This document shows, piece by piece, positions 8,707-16,930 of a stretch of DNA of 64,000 nucleotides. The first letter of the stretch is position 1, and every line of letters begins with the position of its first letter. Position numbers and translations under genes: made by a program. The stretch covers positions 62,001 to 126,000 of the forward strand of contig CALUEU010000001.1 of assembly GCA_944319735.1 (NCBI GenBank), in the 5' to 3' direction. Source of the DNA: an uncultured Methanomassiliicoccus sp. Lineage in GTDB: Archaea; Thermoplasmatota; Thermoplasmata; Methanomassiliicoccales; Methanomassiliicoccaceae. Under the pieces are notes generated by a model, which made no database searches, was not told the DNA's origin, and saw nothing but the letters and a program-made list of their open reading frames with translations.

Positions 8707-8885
8707 AGATGCTGGGTATTCTCATCGGAGATGTAAAGACAAAAAACATCATGACCAAATCCAACCTGCCCATGGGCGGTTACTCGATAAATCCCTATGT
8801 GGGCTGTGCACATGCCTGCAAATACTATTAGGCCTCCTTTATGAAACTGTTTACTGGACGCGCAGAGAAATGGGGTTATAACTGA
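8694..8885 (+). pseudogene. Radical SAM mobile pair protein B remnant
   Basis: Starting at ATG 8694, inside the end of gene A, the frame reads MAQVEM..., then KTKNIMTKSNLPMGGYS, INPYVGCAHACKYY, a TAG stop (8829-8831), and then ASFMKLFTGRAEKWGYN before TGA (8883-8885). Intact protein B, as I recall the family, reads CxxACKYCYASFMK here. So the third cluster cysteine has become tyrosine and the next tyrosine codon is now TAG. The remaining roughly 200 residues of the family are not recognisable downstream. With the cluster cysteine gone, reading the TAG as pyrrolysine would not restore function. I call it a decayed gene. Confidence 0.78.
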
Positions 8886-9190
8886 TAATCTTTCTTCACA
8901 GATTTTAGATAAACGGCCATGAGCTAGACAACGCCTGCATTATACTGAGAGAAAATACCGCCGCTTCTGAAACTACCCTGAACTGTCGGCAGAGGTAAAG
9001 CGTAAACAACAGTTTCGACTTTGAATTTCAAAGTTGGTTACATGAATATGAAGCCAACTTCACAAAGGAGAGTCTGCCTTTTTAGCGGTGAGTCGGTACG
9101 TATTTGGAGGCATTTAATATTTTATAACACTTAATCAGTATTATTCATTAATTACTTTTTATATCCAAATTATCGGTTCGAAATTGTTTA
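8886..9190. other. Non-coding remnant region between radical SAM pair and padR
   Basis: About 300 bp with many stops in all frames. Short stretches look like worn coding sequence, but I could not align them to a family. It is probably the decayed 3' part of the mobile element's flank. Confidence 0.4.
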
Positions 9191-9246
9191 TATCACATTG
9201 TGATATAGTTTATATATCATGACGTGATATAGTGTAATGTGATATA
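9191..9246 (+). promoter_or_regulatory. Operators and TATA box of the padR-DUF2812 operon
   Basis: Three related sites share the half-site TGTGATA or TATCAC. They are a perfect 15-bp palindrome TATCACATTGTGATA (9191-9205), a second palindrome ATATCA-N5-TGATAT (9214-9230) and a third half-site TGTGATATA (9238-9246). The TATA box (tttatatatca, about 9208-9218) overlaps the second palindrome. A bound regulator would block transcription factor access, so autorepression by the PadR protein starting at 9261 is likely. Confidence 0.75.
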
Positions 9247-9260
9247 AGAAGAGTGAAAGA

Positions 9261-9578
9261 ATGAATCTGGACAAAGCAATGAAACGATATATTCCAATGA
9301 GCGAGACGATGTTCTACATTCTTCTATCTCTTCGTGAAGAGCGCCATGGATATGGGATAATGCAACACGTTGAAGAACTGACGAATGGTAGAATCAAGCT
9401 TGGAGCCGGAACTATCTATCAAAGTCTGAGTAAACTGAACGGAGACGGGCTTATCACACCAACTGAAGAAGTGGACAGACAAAAAAAGTATGTGATTACA
9501 GAAATAGGCAGTCAAATACTGATGAAAGAAGCAAACAGAATTAAAGAATTGTACAGCGCAGTGGAGGATTTGCTATGA
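9261..9578 (+). CDS. PadR-family transcriptional repressor
   Basis: A 105-residue winged-helix protein with the PadR signature: MSETMFYILLSLREERHGYGIMQHV, then GRIKLGAGTIYQSLSKLNGDGLI, then RQKKYVITEIG as the wing. It lacks a long C-terminal domain, so it belongs to the short PadR-s2 type. Its stop overlaps the start of the DUF2812 gene by 4 bases, a pairing that is frequent in Firmicutes. The palindromic operators just upstream are the likely binding sites. The DUF2812 partner probably senses or carries out the stress response controlled here; the inducer is unknown. Confidence 0.92.
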   Translation: MNLDKAMKRYIPMSETMFYILLSLREERHGYGIMQHVEELTNGRIKLGAGTIYQSLSKLNGDGLITPTEEVDRQKKYVITEIGSQILMKEANRIKELYSAVEDLL

Positions 9579-10114
9579 AAGATAAAAAGACTGAATTGTT
9601 TGCTGGATTCAAATATTATGTACCAGCAGACTTTGAAAAATTCATGGAAAAAAATGCTGCAGAAGGATGGAATGTTGATAAAATCCATCAGTGGAGCTCA
9701 ACATCCATGACGTTTCAAAAGACTGAGCCCAAAAAGTACAGATATGTCGTAGATCTAAATGCATTTCCCACTAAAGAATACAAAGAAACATACAGGCAAT
9801 TCGGCTGGGAATATATGGGCAGAATGGCAAGTATGTATGTCTGGAGAAAAGAGTATACTGATGAAAGACCGGAAGCATTTACGGACTGCCAGAGTGTAAG
9901 AAAAAGAAGCATGAATGTGTTCTGGGTTCTCACTGCCCTCAACATAATCCTAATTGCATCAATGATTGCTCTGACGATATTATATTTCGGAAATTACTAT
10001 TCAGAAGTTTCAGAAGATATAGCTGGTTATTCAATAGCAATGATTCTTCTAATAGCCATGACGGCAATCACACTCTATGCTTCAAATGGAGTCTACAAAA
10101 ACAGACAGAGGTGA
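9575..10114 (+). CDS. DUF2812 membrane protein
   Basis: Residues 5-105 form the DUF2812 domain (FAGFKYYVPADFEKFMEKNAAEGW, YRYVVDLNAF, TYRQFGWEYMGRMASMYVWRKE). Residues 110-175 hold two membrane spans (VFWVLTALNIILIASMIALTILYF and SIAMILLIAMTAITLYA). This is the standard DUF2812 layout of a cytoplasmic N-terminal domain and a C-terminal hairpin in the membrane. It is paired with padR upstream through a 4-base overlap. The family's molecular function is unknown. Confidence 0.88.
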   Translation: MKDKKTELFAGFKYYVPADFEKFMEKNAAEGWNVDKIHQWSSTSMTFQKTEPKKYRYVVDLNAFPTKEYKETYRQFGWEYMGRMASMYVWRKEYTDERPEAFTDCQSVRKRSMNVFWVLTALNIILIASMIALTILYFGNYYSEVSEDIAGYSIAMILLIAMTAITLYASNGVYKNRQR

Positions 10115-10120
10115 AGTCAA

Positions 10121-10218
10121 GCCCCAACAGGGGCATTGATTTATTTAAAATTGGTATTTTTAAAATAAACATTTAAAAAGGTTATAAAAATTGATTAAGG
10201 GGGTTTTCTCCCCTTTTT
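10121..10218 (+). terminator. Two hairpins in the convergent padR-DUF2812 / ileS gap
   Basis: The first stem is GCCCC-AACA-GGGGC (10121-10134), 7 bp after the DUF2812 stop. The second is AAGGGGG with CCCC (10197-10213), followed by TTTTT, and sits just before the ileS stop on the other strand. It can serve as a terminator for the plus strand. Read on the minus strand the same stem follows the end of ileS but lacks a good U-run. Confidence 0.6.
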
Positions 10219-10222
10219 AAAT

Positions 10223-13200
10223 TTATTTTGAAGGAGTCAAGGCAATGACTACCTTTTCTCCCTCGATGTCCCAATCAACGGAATACTCGCCTGCAGGAGC
10301 ATCTGAAATTATCAGATCTGTAGATCTGGTTTCTTTCATGATGTGTTCTTTCCAGGCCGACACGGCATCTGCAAGAGATCCAGCATTGATTTCTGCAGAA
10401 ACAAAGCTTTCGACATCAAGCTTCATGTCTTTACGCATCTGCTGAATACGTCTGATTACTTCTCTTGCATATCCTTCCAGTTTGAGATCCTCATCAAGGT
10501 TGAAATCAATATAGAGATCTCCGTGGCTGAACGGCACCGCAATAACATCGGACGGCGGAACATAATTGTAAGAAACCATTTCTTCTGTGATCTTGTAGGT
10601 TTCTCCATCGATCTCAAGCATGTATGCACCAGCATCTGTACCTGCCTTGATGGCACGGGCGTCGCCTTCTTTGATTGCAGGAATGATCTTTGCCGATGCC
10701 TGCTTATATGTGTGGCCGATCGGTTTAGGCACAGGACTCACGACAAGCAGAAGCTCATCCCAGTTATCTGAAGAGTATTCGATTTCTTTCACATTAGCCT
10801 GAGAAAGCAGAACTTCTTCCATTCTCTTAATTAAGCCTTCAACCTCGGGAGAATTTATCCTAACGACGATTCTGCGCAGAGGCCAGCGGAGTTTGACATT
10901 ATTTTTCTGCCTTTCTCTTGTAATATCTTCCACCAACTCCTGCATCAGTTCCATAGAAGCCTCGAGATTGTCATCAATGAGTGACTTATCGAAAGTAGGC
11001 CAGTCTAACATGTGTATTGTTTCTTTGCTGCCATCCATTGCCATGTAAATCTCATCGGTGATGTGCGGACAGAATGGAGATAGCAGCTTCACAACAGCCA
11101 TCAGTGAGGAATGCAGAGTGTTGTAGGCTGCAAGTTTGTCTTCATCCGTAGATTCACTCCACATCCTGTCTCTGATCAAACGAACATACCATCTGGAAAG
11201 ATCTCCGAGAATGAAGTCTTCCAGGGCACGGCATGCTTTGTGAATGTCGAGAGAGTCGAGATTTTCAGTTACAGTCATTTTAAGCTTCTCAGTTCTGGAT
11301 ATCAGCCAGAGATCTTCAGGGCGCAGTGCGTCTTTAGAGACTTTTTGACTCTGAGGATCGAAACTGTCTAGAGCCATATATGTAGAAGCAAAACTGGCTA
11401 CATTCCAGAGAATGTTCAGAGTTTTCCTTGCGCTTTTTACACCATCATACTGGAAGGACACGTCTTCCCAGGGTGATGAAACACGGAGAAGGTAGAAGCG
11501 CAGAGCATCTGCACCATACTCGGTGATTACATCGTGAGGCTCTACCACATTTCCGCGGCTCTTGGACATTGGAAGTCCTTTGGCATCAAGCATCCAGCCG
11601 TGCATCAGGACCCTGTCATAAGGAGCTCTGTCAAAGGCTACACATGATGATCCCAGCTGAGAATAGAACCATCCTCTTGTCTGGTCATGAGCTTCAGTGA
11701 TGAATTTGGCAGGCCACCATCTTTCAAATTCCTCAGTCTTGCGAGGCCATCCCAGAGCTGCCCATGAGGCAACACCGGCATCGAACCAGACATCGAGAAC
11801 ATCTGGAACACGTTTCATCTTACCGCCGCACTCACAGTCAAATGTTACATTATCAATCCAAGGACGGTGAAGATCCATTCCTTCTTCGTAGCCTTTAGCA
11901 TCTTTTAAATCATCGGCAGAACCGATGACTTTCATTTTACCGCAGGAGCAAGTCCAGACCGGAATTGGAATACCCCAGTATCTCTGACGGGAAATGCACC
12001 AGTCGCGGGCATTCATTGTCCAGTCATATTCTCTAGAAGAACCAGCCCACTCAGGAACCCAGTCAACCCTGGCGATCTCTTCCAACATCTTATCCTTGAC
12101 TTCAGTTATCCTCAGGTACCACTGGTTTGTGTTGCGGTAGATGATAGGAGAACGGCATCTCCAGCAGTGGCCGTAACGGTGTTCGATTTTGCCTGAGAAG
12201 AACATCAGACCTTTGGATTCAAGATTCTCAATGATCAGTGAGTTTGCTTCTTTGACTTTCATGCCAGCATAGCGTTCTCCAACTTCTGGAACAAACCTTC
12301 CGCTGCCGTCTACCGGACAAAATGGAGGTATGCCGTATCTTTTACCGATCTCAAAGTCTTCAGGACCATGGCCAGGGGCAATGTGCACCAGACCAGTCAT
12401 GTCTTCTTCCACAGTATCTGAGAGAAGAACTTTATGAATCCATTCTCCAGTGATTGTTCTCTGAGAGTTTATTTCTTCATAAAGCGGTGGAATATATTCC
12501 ATGCCCTCGATGTCTTCTCCCATGTAAGTCTCTAAAACTTCATATCCTTCCCACTCTCCGACTGCTCCTACAGACTCAATGAGGGATTTCATCATGATGA
12601 CCGTGTCTTCAGTACCATCTTTTTTGAATCTGACTTTAGCATATTCATGATCTGGATGAGCTGCAACTCCCATGTTTGCAGGGAGAGTCCAAGGCGTTGT
12701 TGTCCATATGAGTAAGGAAACTCCCTTCTCATTTTTCAGAGGGAACTTCACATAAATTGAAGGATCTGTTTCATCTGCATATTCAATCTCTGCTTCGGCA
12801 AGAGCGGTTTCACATCTTGGACACCAGGAAATGACTCTGTTGTCTGAAGAGAGAAGATTCTTTTCATGAGCCTTTTTCAAAGTCCACCATGCAGCCTCTA
12901 TATATTCAGGAGCAAGGGTGCGGTAAGGTCTGTCCCAATCCATCCAGATACCTAACTCTTTGAACTGGTCTGTCATCATATCCTGATGAGACAAAGCAAA
13001 ATCCTTACACTTTGAAATGAAGTTGTCAATACCGAAACTCTCGATTTCTTTCTTGCTTTTGATGCCTATCGACTGCTCGACTTTAACTTCAATAGGCAGC
13101 CCATGCATGTCGAATCCAGGCTGGTCACGGACATTGTATCCGCACATCCTTTTATAACGAATAATAGAATCTTTAATCGTCTTGTTCCATGCAGTACCGA

Positions 13201-13366
13201 GATGGATATACCCAGTGGTATATGGGGGACCGTCTACGAAGTAATAGTCCTCTCCCTCGGCACGCATCTGTTTGGTTTTCGCATACGTGTCGTTGTCTTT
13301 CCAGAGCTTTTGAATCTTCTTTTCAAGCTCTGGAGGGTTGTATTCAGCCTGAACCTGCTTTATCAT
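10223..13366 (-). CDS. ileS: Isoleucyl-tRNA synthetase
   Basis: Charges tRNA-Ile. The 1047-residue class I enzyme has PPYTTGYIHLGTAWNK (HIGH motif, residues 48-63) and LPMSKSRGNV (KMSKS motif, near residue 600). The editing domain contains LLIWTTTPWTLPANMGVA. Two CxC/CxxC groups (CSCG and CECGG, near 465 and 510) suggest a bound zinc. Length and layout fit archaeal/eukaryal-type IleRS. GGTGGAAGTGA upstream of the ATG can act as ribosome binding site. Monocistronic, with fen behind it in the same direction across about 180 bp that include an AT-rich promoter (tagtttatatc). Confidence 0.97.
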   Translation of the reverse strand: MIKQVQAEYNPPELEKKIQKLWKDNDTYAKTKQMRAEGEDYYFVDGPPYTTGYIHLGTAWNKTIKDSIIRYKRMCGYNVRDQPGFDMHGLPIEVKVEQSIGIKSKKEIESFGIDNFISKCKDFALSHQDMMTDQFKELGIWMDWDRPYRTLAPEYIEAAWWTLKKAHEKNLLSSDNRVISWCPRCETALAEAEIEYADETDPSIYVKFPLKNEKGVSLLIWTTTPWTLPANMGVAAHPDHEYAKVRFKKDGTEDTVIMMKSLIESVGAVGEWEGYEVLETYMGEDIEGMEYIPPLYEEINSQRTITGEWIHKVLLSDTVEEDMTGLVHIAPGHGPEDFEIGKRYGIPPFCPVDGSGRFVPEVGERYAGMKVKEANSLIIENLESKGLMFFSGKIEHRYGHCWRCRSPIIYRNTNQWYLRITEVKDKMLEEIARVDWVPEWAGSSREYDWTMNARDWCISRQRYWGIPIPVWTCSCGKMKVIGSADDLKDAKGYEEGMDLHRPWIDNVTFDCECGGKMKRVPDVLDVWFDAGVASWAALGWPRKTEEFERWWPAKFITEAHDQTRGWFYSQLGSSCVAFDRAPYDRVLMHGWMLDAKGLPMSKSRGNVVEPHDVITEYGADALRFYLLRVSSPWEDVSFQYDGVKSARKTLNILWNVASFASTYMALDSFDPQSQKVSKDALRPEDLWLISRTEKLKMTVTENLDSLDIHKACRALEDFILGDLSRWYVRLIRDRMWSESTDEDKLAAYNTLHSSLMAVVKLLSPFCPHITDEIYMAMDGSKETIHMLDWPTFDKSLIDDNLEASMELMQELVEDITRERQKNNVKLRWPLRRIVVRINSPEVEGLIKRMEEVLLSQANVKEIEYSSDNWDELLLVVSPVPKPIGHTYKQASAKIIPAIKEGDARAIKAGTDAGAYMLEIDGETYKITEEMVSYNYVPPSDVIAVPFSHGDLYIDFNLDEDLKLEGYAREVIRRIQQMRKDMKLDVESFVSAEINAGSLADAVSAWKEHIMKETRSTDLIISDAPAGEYSVDWDIEGEKVVIALTPSK

Positions 13367-13549
13367 CGCCTGTTCACTTCCACCGTGGTAATCCGGTTGT
13401 TGTTAATTAAGGATGCGGTATGCCAGAATTATTATTCTCCCTGTATGTGAAAGTGTCAGAAAAATTTAGAAACCATTTGTATAACTTCTAAATCTAATTG
13501 AAAACATAGATAGTTTATATCAAAAATGTAAAAAAGAGATGTGGTCTGA

Positions 13550-14602
13550 TTAATGCCAGTCATCCAAACTCATCTGAGATTTAGTAGGCACTGGTTTTTT
13601 GTAGTCGCCTTTGACCCTCTTTTTATTCTCCAGCTTATTTAATGAGGATTCCACACGCTTCCTTGAGAAACCATGCTCTTCACACATGAATTCGATAATG
13701 CGTCCAACATCTGGATGTTTCCACTCTAAGGAATATTCATCTGTAATTGCTGTATTGATGAAAGCATCCTGAACTTCACTTAGATTTGGAATGTTTTCTC
13801 CAATAGCTTCTAGTACTGCAGATGCTGAGCCGTATTGTCTGATTAATTTCAGACCTTTCTTGGGACCGATTCCCCTTATCCCTTTGTTATAATCTGTTCC
13901 AATGAGAATGCAGAGAGAAATTAGCTGATCTCTGTTTTCAAGTCCGTTTTCTTTTAGAACTTTTTCAAGCTCTACTTCCTCGATGAATATGTCTTTATAT
14001 TCTCTGCCACCTGGCATTTTGCGTCTTCCAGTGATGTTTAGATTACGGACTAGCCTCGGTGCTCCAAACAGCAGTGAGTCAAAGTCCTGAGAAGATGCTG
14101 CCCATACATCTCCCTTCATTGCCATGTATGCAGCCTGTGCTTCACCTTCGCATGGTGCCTGAATAATCGGCAATCCTAGATAAGTAAGAAGGATTCTTGA
14201 GCTTTCAACCACTTCATTGCTTATTCGTGTAGACTGAGTGGCTTTAGCCCTTGCTTTTTCTACATCACCTTCATCAATCGCTCGTTTCCATTCATCGTGA
14301 GCTTTTGTCCGCCTTTCGAATCGCTCTGCTAAAGTCTGTGCTTTTAGAGCACTAGGTACACCGTCAAAAACATATGCGGGTTTTATGCCAGACTGTAAAA
14401 AGTTTATGTTGCGGTATAAAAGTCCTGTGAGATGAGATGTTACTCTTCCACTTTCATCCTTGAGAGGTGTTCCATCTCGACCTCGGATTATGCTCAAAAA
14501 TTGGTATATTGAATTATATGCATCAATAGCAAGTGTTCTACCAGAGAGGCCAGAAAGTTCCATCTTTTCCGAAGGAACGATGTCAGAGATGTTTACTCCC
14601 AT
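13550..14602 (-). CDS. fen: Flap endonuclease 1
   Basis: Structure-specific 5' flap nuclease for Okazaki fragment processing and repair. It has the N-terminal MGVNISDIV, then AIDAYNSIYQFLS and VFDG (metal ligands of the XPG-N region), EGEAQAAYM and SQDFDSLLFG (XPG-I acidic residues), then LCILIGTDYNKGIRGIGPKKGLKLI (helix-hairpin-helix). The last residues SQMSLDDWH form a PCNA-interacting motif (Q-x-x-L-x-x-W-H). Length 350 is normal. A TATA box (cttatattattt) lies about 22-35 bp before the ATG, so the mRNA is probably leaderless. Confidence 0.97.
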   Translation of the reverse strand: MGVNISDIVPSEKMELSGLSGRTLAIDAYNSIYQFLSIIRGRDGTPLKDESGRVTSHLTGLLYRNINFLQSGIKPAYVFDGVPSALKAQTLAERFERRTKAHDEWKRAIDEGDVEKARAKATQSTRISNEVVESSRILLTYLGLPIIQAPCEGEAQAAYMAMKGDVWAASSQDFDSLLFGAPRLVRNLNITGRRKMPGGREYKDIFIEEVELEKVLKENGLENRDQLISLCILIGTDYNKGIRGIGPKKGLKLIRQYGSASAVLEAIGENIPNLSEVQDAFINTAITDEYSLEWKHPDVGRIIEFMCEEHGFSRKRVESSLNKLENKKRVKGDYKKPVPTKSQMSLDDWH

Positions 14603-14693
14603 ATTTTACAGTTAAGCACATAAATAATATAAGCAATTCGTAGGAGTTTAAAAAGTAAGAGGGACTTGTGAGTCCCTGATTGTACTAAAACGA

Positions 14694-14879
14694 TCATTCA
14701 TCATTTTCAGAATATTTTGGAACGTAGAAGATAAGGAATATCGCACCGATCCAAACTATGAAGAATACTACGGAACAAAGACCAGTCCCTGTAAACAAGG
14801 ATACCAGTAATAGTATAAGCGGGACTACAAAGGCCACCAGCAAAAGGAACCATTTAGTTCCGGCAAACTCGAATTTCAT
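14694..14879 (-). CDS. Small two-span membrane protein (61 aa)
   Basis: The frame gives a short basic N-terminus, then two hydrophobic spans (FLLLVAFVVPLILLLVSLF and CSVVFFIVWIGAIFLIFYV) and an acidic tail. I take ATG 14879 as start; an in-frame TTG at 14891 adds four residues. It lies upstream of fen in the same direction, but with its own AT-rich promoter. The family is not recognised. Several methanogen genomes carry similar tiny membrane proteins of unknown role. Confidence 0.6.
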   Translation of the reverse strand: MKFEFAGTKWFLLLVAFVVPLILLLVSLFTGTGLCSVVFFIVWIGAIFLIFYVPKYSENDE

Positions 14880-15144
14880 AGCATGCCCCAATACGCAGAT
14901 GATTAAAAACTTTGTGAATCAAATCTTGTCTGCAATTTAATAAAAAAACAAACTATCATAAACATATATGATTCCAGATCAATCTATCGATCATAGATGT
15001 ATAATTATAGTGGGTTTGCAAAGATATGGAAAAATTTCTAGGGTTTGTTTCACCGATTCATACAATGTATAGTCTTTAAGTTGTGTGTATACGGTCGAAT
15101 TTATTAGGCTCTGTTGATAAACAAACGCATAATCATGATTTAAT

Positions 15145-15693
15145 TTATTGAATAGAAGCTCCAAGCTTGCGGGCTTCATCTAATTTTTCATTTCCTTGAA
15201 TATCACCAATAGCCATTACACCGCCACAAAGCACTTTCCCAAGGCTCTTCCAACCAAGATGTTTTTCAAGTCTATTGTACCAGTATTCACTTTCTTCAAA
15301 ATCATTCCCCTCTGCTGCCATGATCAGAATAGAATCCTTTTTAGGATTGTGATACTCAGAATCACACTCAGCTACGGCAAATAATCTGTCAAAAGTCATT
15401 TTAAGCTGTCCACTTATATTCCAATAGTATAGAGGGGAAGCGAGAACGACAATATCTGCTTCTTTATAAAAAGGATAGATTTTATCCATATCGTCTTTTT
15501 GAACACAAGGGCTGTCACAGTTTTTTCCACCACCAAAGCAGCCTTTGCAACTTTTAATATTCATTCCATCAAGGAAAAATTCTGTAACCTGATTCCCTGT
15601 TTCCTCTGCGCCCTTCGTAAAAGCAGCGGTTAATGCAGTCGTATTTCCAGATTTACGAGGACTTCCATTCAAAATAATAATTTTCTTGCTCAT
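15145..15693 (-). CDS. Iron-sulfur flavoprotein / NADPH-dependent FMN reductase family
   Basis: A flavodoxin-like fold: ILNGSPRKSGNT (residues 7-18) is the FMN-phosphate loop, and LASPLYYWNISGQLKMTFDR contains the second flavin contact. A cysteine-rich insert, SCKGCFGGGKNCDSPC (about 49-63), resembles the compact cluster motif of Isf-type iron-sulfur flavoproteins. The 182-residue length is normal. It is divergent from an HxlR-type regulator 118 bp away, an arrangement usual for redox- or xenobiotic-responsive reductases, so that regulator probably controls it. Confidence 0.88.
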   Translation of the reverse strand: MSKKIIILNGSPRKSGNTTALTAAFTKGAEETGNQVTEFFLDGMNIKSCKGCFGGGKNCDSPCVQKDDMDKIYPFYKEADIVVLASPLYYWNISGQLKMTFDRLFAVAECDSEYHNPKKDSILIMAAEGNDFEESEYWYNRLEKHLGWKSLGKVLCGGVMAIGDIQGNEKLDEARKLGASIQ

Positions 15694-15811
15694 GCTTACA
15701 TCTCCAATCCATTTTAACTTTTTAAATTGCTTATATTATGGTTATAGCAAGAATTATAAATAAATCGAGTACATACATATACGTTATATACTTACCTAAA
15801 GGAGAGTTTAA

Positions 15812-16144
15812 ATGGGTGAACGATGCATTTCTAAAGAGTGCTTAGATACAACTGGTTTTAGCTACACATTATCGCTGATAAATGGAAAATATAAGATGAC
15901 AATTTTGTATGCACTCATGGAATTTGGTGTTGTACGTTTTAATGAAATGAAAAGATATATCGGCAATATTTCGTATAAAACTTTGAGCGTGACATTAAAA
16001 GAACTTGAAGCGGATATGCTCATCCACAGAGAAGAGTATCCACAAATCCCACCAAAGGTTGAGTATAGTTTAACAGAACGTGGAAAATCCTTAATTCCCA
16101 TACTTGATGGAATGTGTGAATGGGGCGAAAATAATCGCCTTTGA
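15812..16144 (+). CDS. HxlR-family winged-helix regulator
   Basis: A 110-residue protein with the HxlR layout: an N-terminal cysteine (KECLDTTGFSYTLSLINGKYKMTILYAL), the recognition region (VRFNEMKRYIGNISYKTLSVTLKELEADMLI) and a wing (PPKVEYSLTERG). Two N-terminal cysteines (C5 and C10) could sense redox state, as in YodB/HypR relatives; that is an inference. AAGGAGAG precedes the ATG. It is divergent from the iron-sulfur flavoprotein gene, its likely target. A run of eight T follows the stop (about 16145-16152) and may terminate transcription. Confidence 0.9.
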   Translation: MGERCISKECLDTTGFSYTLSLINGKYKMTILYALMEFGVVRFNEMKRYIGNISYKTLSVTLKELEADMLIHREEYPQIPPKVEYSLTERGKSLIPILDGMCEWGENNRL

Positions 16145-16423
16145 TTTTTTTTGATTTAGAATGTAGCGCATTGGCCAGCTAGATAATTAAAATCCATTTC
16201 CAGTTAAAAAGTATAAAATTACCAACAACATCACTGATTTTGTACCAAGGAGATCAATAGAATATATGAATTGATGTTTGAACTTGAACCGGTGGTAGTA
16301 TGAATCATACAAATGAAGATGTTTAAAGAATGTTCACAAGCTTACAAGTCATATAAACAAAAATCAATAAATGATTATTCAAACCTATCTGCTATAAAAC
16401 AAGAACCATCTGGCTATACCGAA

Positions 16424-16499
16424 TGGCGCCCTGGTCGGGATTTGAACCCGAGTCGAAGCCTCGACAGGGCTTCATGATAGGCCGCTACACTACCAGGGC
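16424..16499 (-). tRNA. tRNA-Asp (GUC), CCA encoded
   Basis: Read on the minus strand: acceptor GCCCTGG pairs with CCAGGGC, the anticodon stem AAGCC/GGCTT surrounds the loop CTGTCGA with anticodon GTC, and the T arm carries GGGTTCAAATCCC. The discriminator is G, and the 3' CCA is encoded in the gene. There is no intron. A TATA element (catatatatgac) lies about 30-40 bp upstream on the minus strand, as expected for an archaeal tRNA promoter. Confidence 0.95.
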
Positions 16500-16930
16500 T
16501 TGCTTTTTCTCCTCAATAAGTAAGTCATATATATGCATTTCTATCTTTCAATCATCTGAGCCAAATATCTGGCAGTTATTTGTTACATACCAACTAAGCA
16601 GTAGTGTAAACATATCTCTAAACTGCACATAAGTGCGATTTTCGAAAAAAATTCAGATTTTTATCTCATCAATTTGAAAACGATTTAAAATTACTTATAC
16701 TAGTATTCATTTTTTTGTTTTATGTAGTTCGTTACAAAACTTTTGTAAAACGTAGTATTAGGTCTTACTAATTTCATTTTACAAACAATTTCAACGGTTA
16801 CCGCCAAAAGACGTTTGGCATATCAATTGATACAGACTTTTAGAATCAGCATATGTTATAATTTTATATTAATTTATAATATACTATTGTTTAAATAGTA
16901 GTTTTTATTTAGCAAATGTGAGAGATTATT
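16500..16930 (+). promoter_or_regulatory. Promoter region of the MFS exporter with three palindromes
   Basis: Apart from the tRNA promoter at its left end, this 430-bp stretch has no gene. It holds three inverted repeats: TTACAAAA-C-TTTTGTAA (about 16732-16748), GCCAAA-N5-TTTGGC (16803-16819) and TATCAATTGATA (16821-16832). A very AT-rich segment with TATA-like sequences (ttataatttt, ttataatatac, 16855-16885) follows, then the gene at 16931. The palindromes are candidate operators for substrate-induced expression; no regulator gene is adjacent. Confidence 0.5.

Noticed and set aside
8829-8831. Pyrrolysine codon in radical SAM protein B
   Set aside because: The frame ends 17 codons later anyway, and the preceding codon has already lost an essential cluster cysteine. 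Decay explains both.
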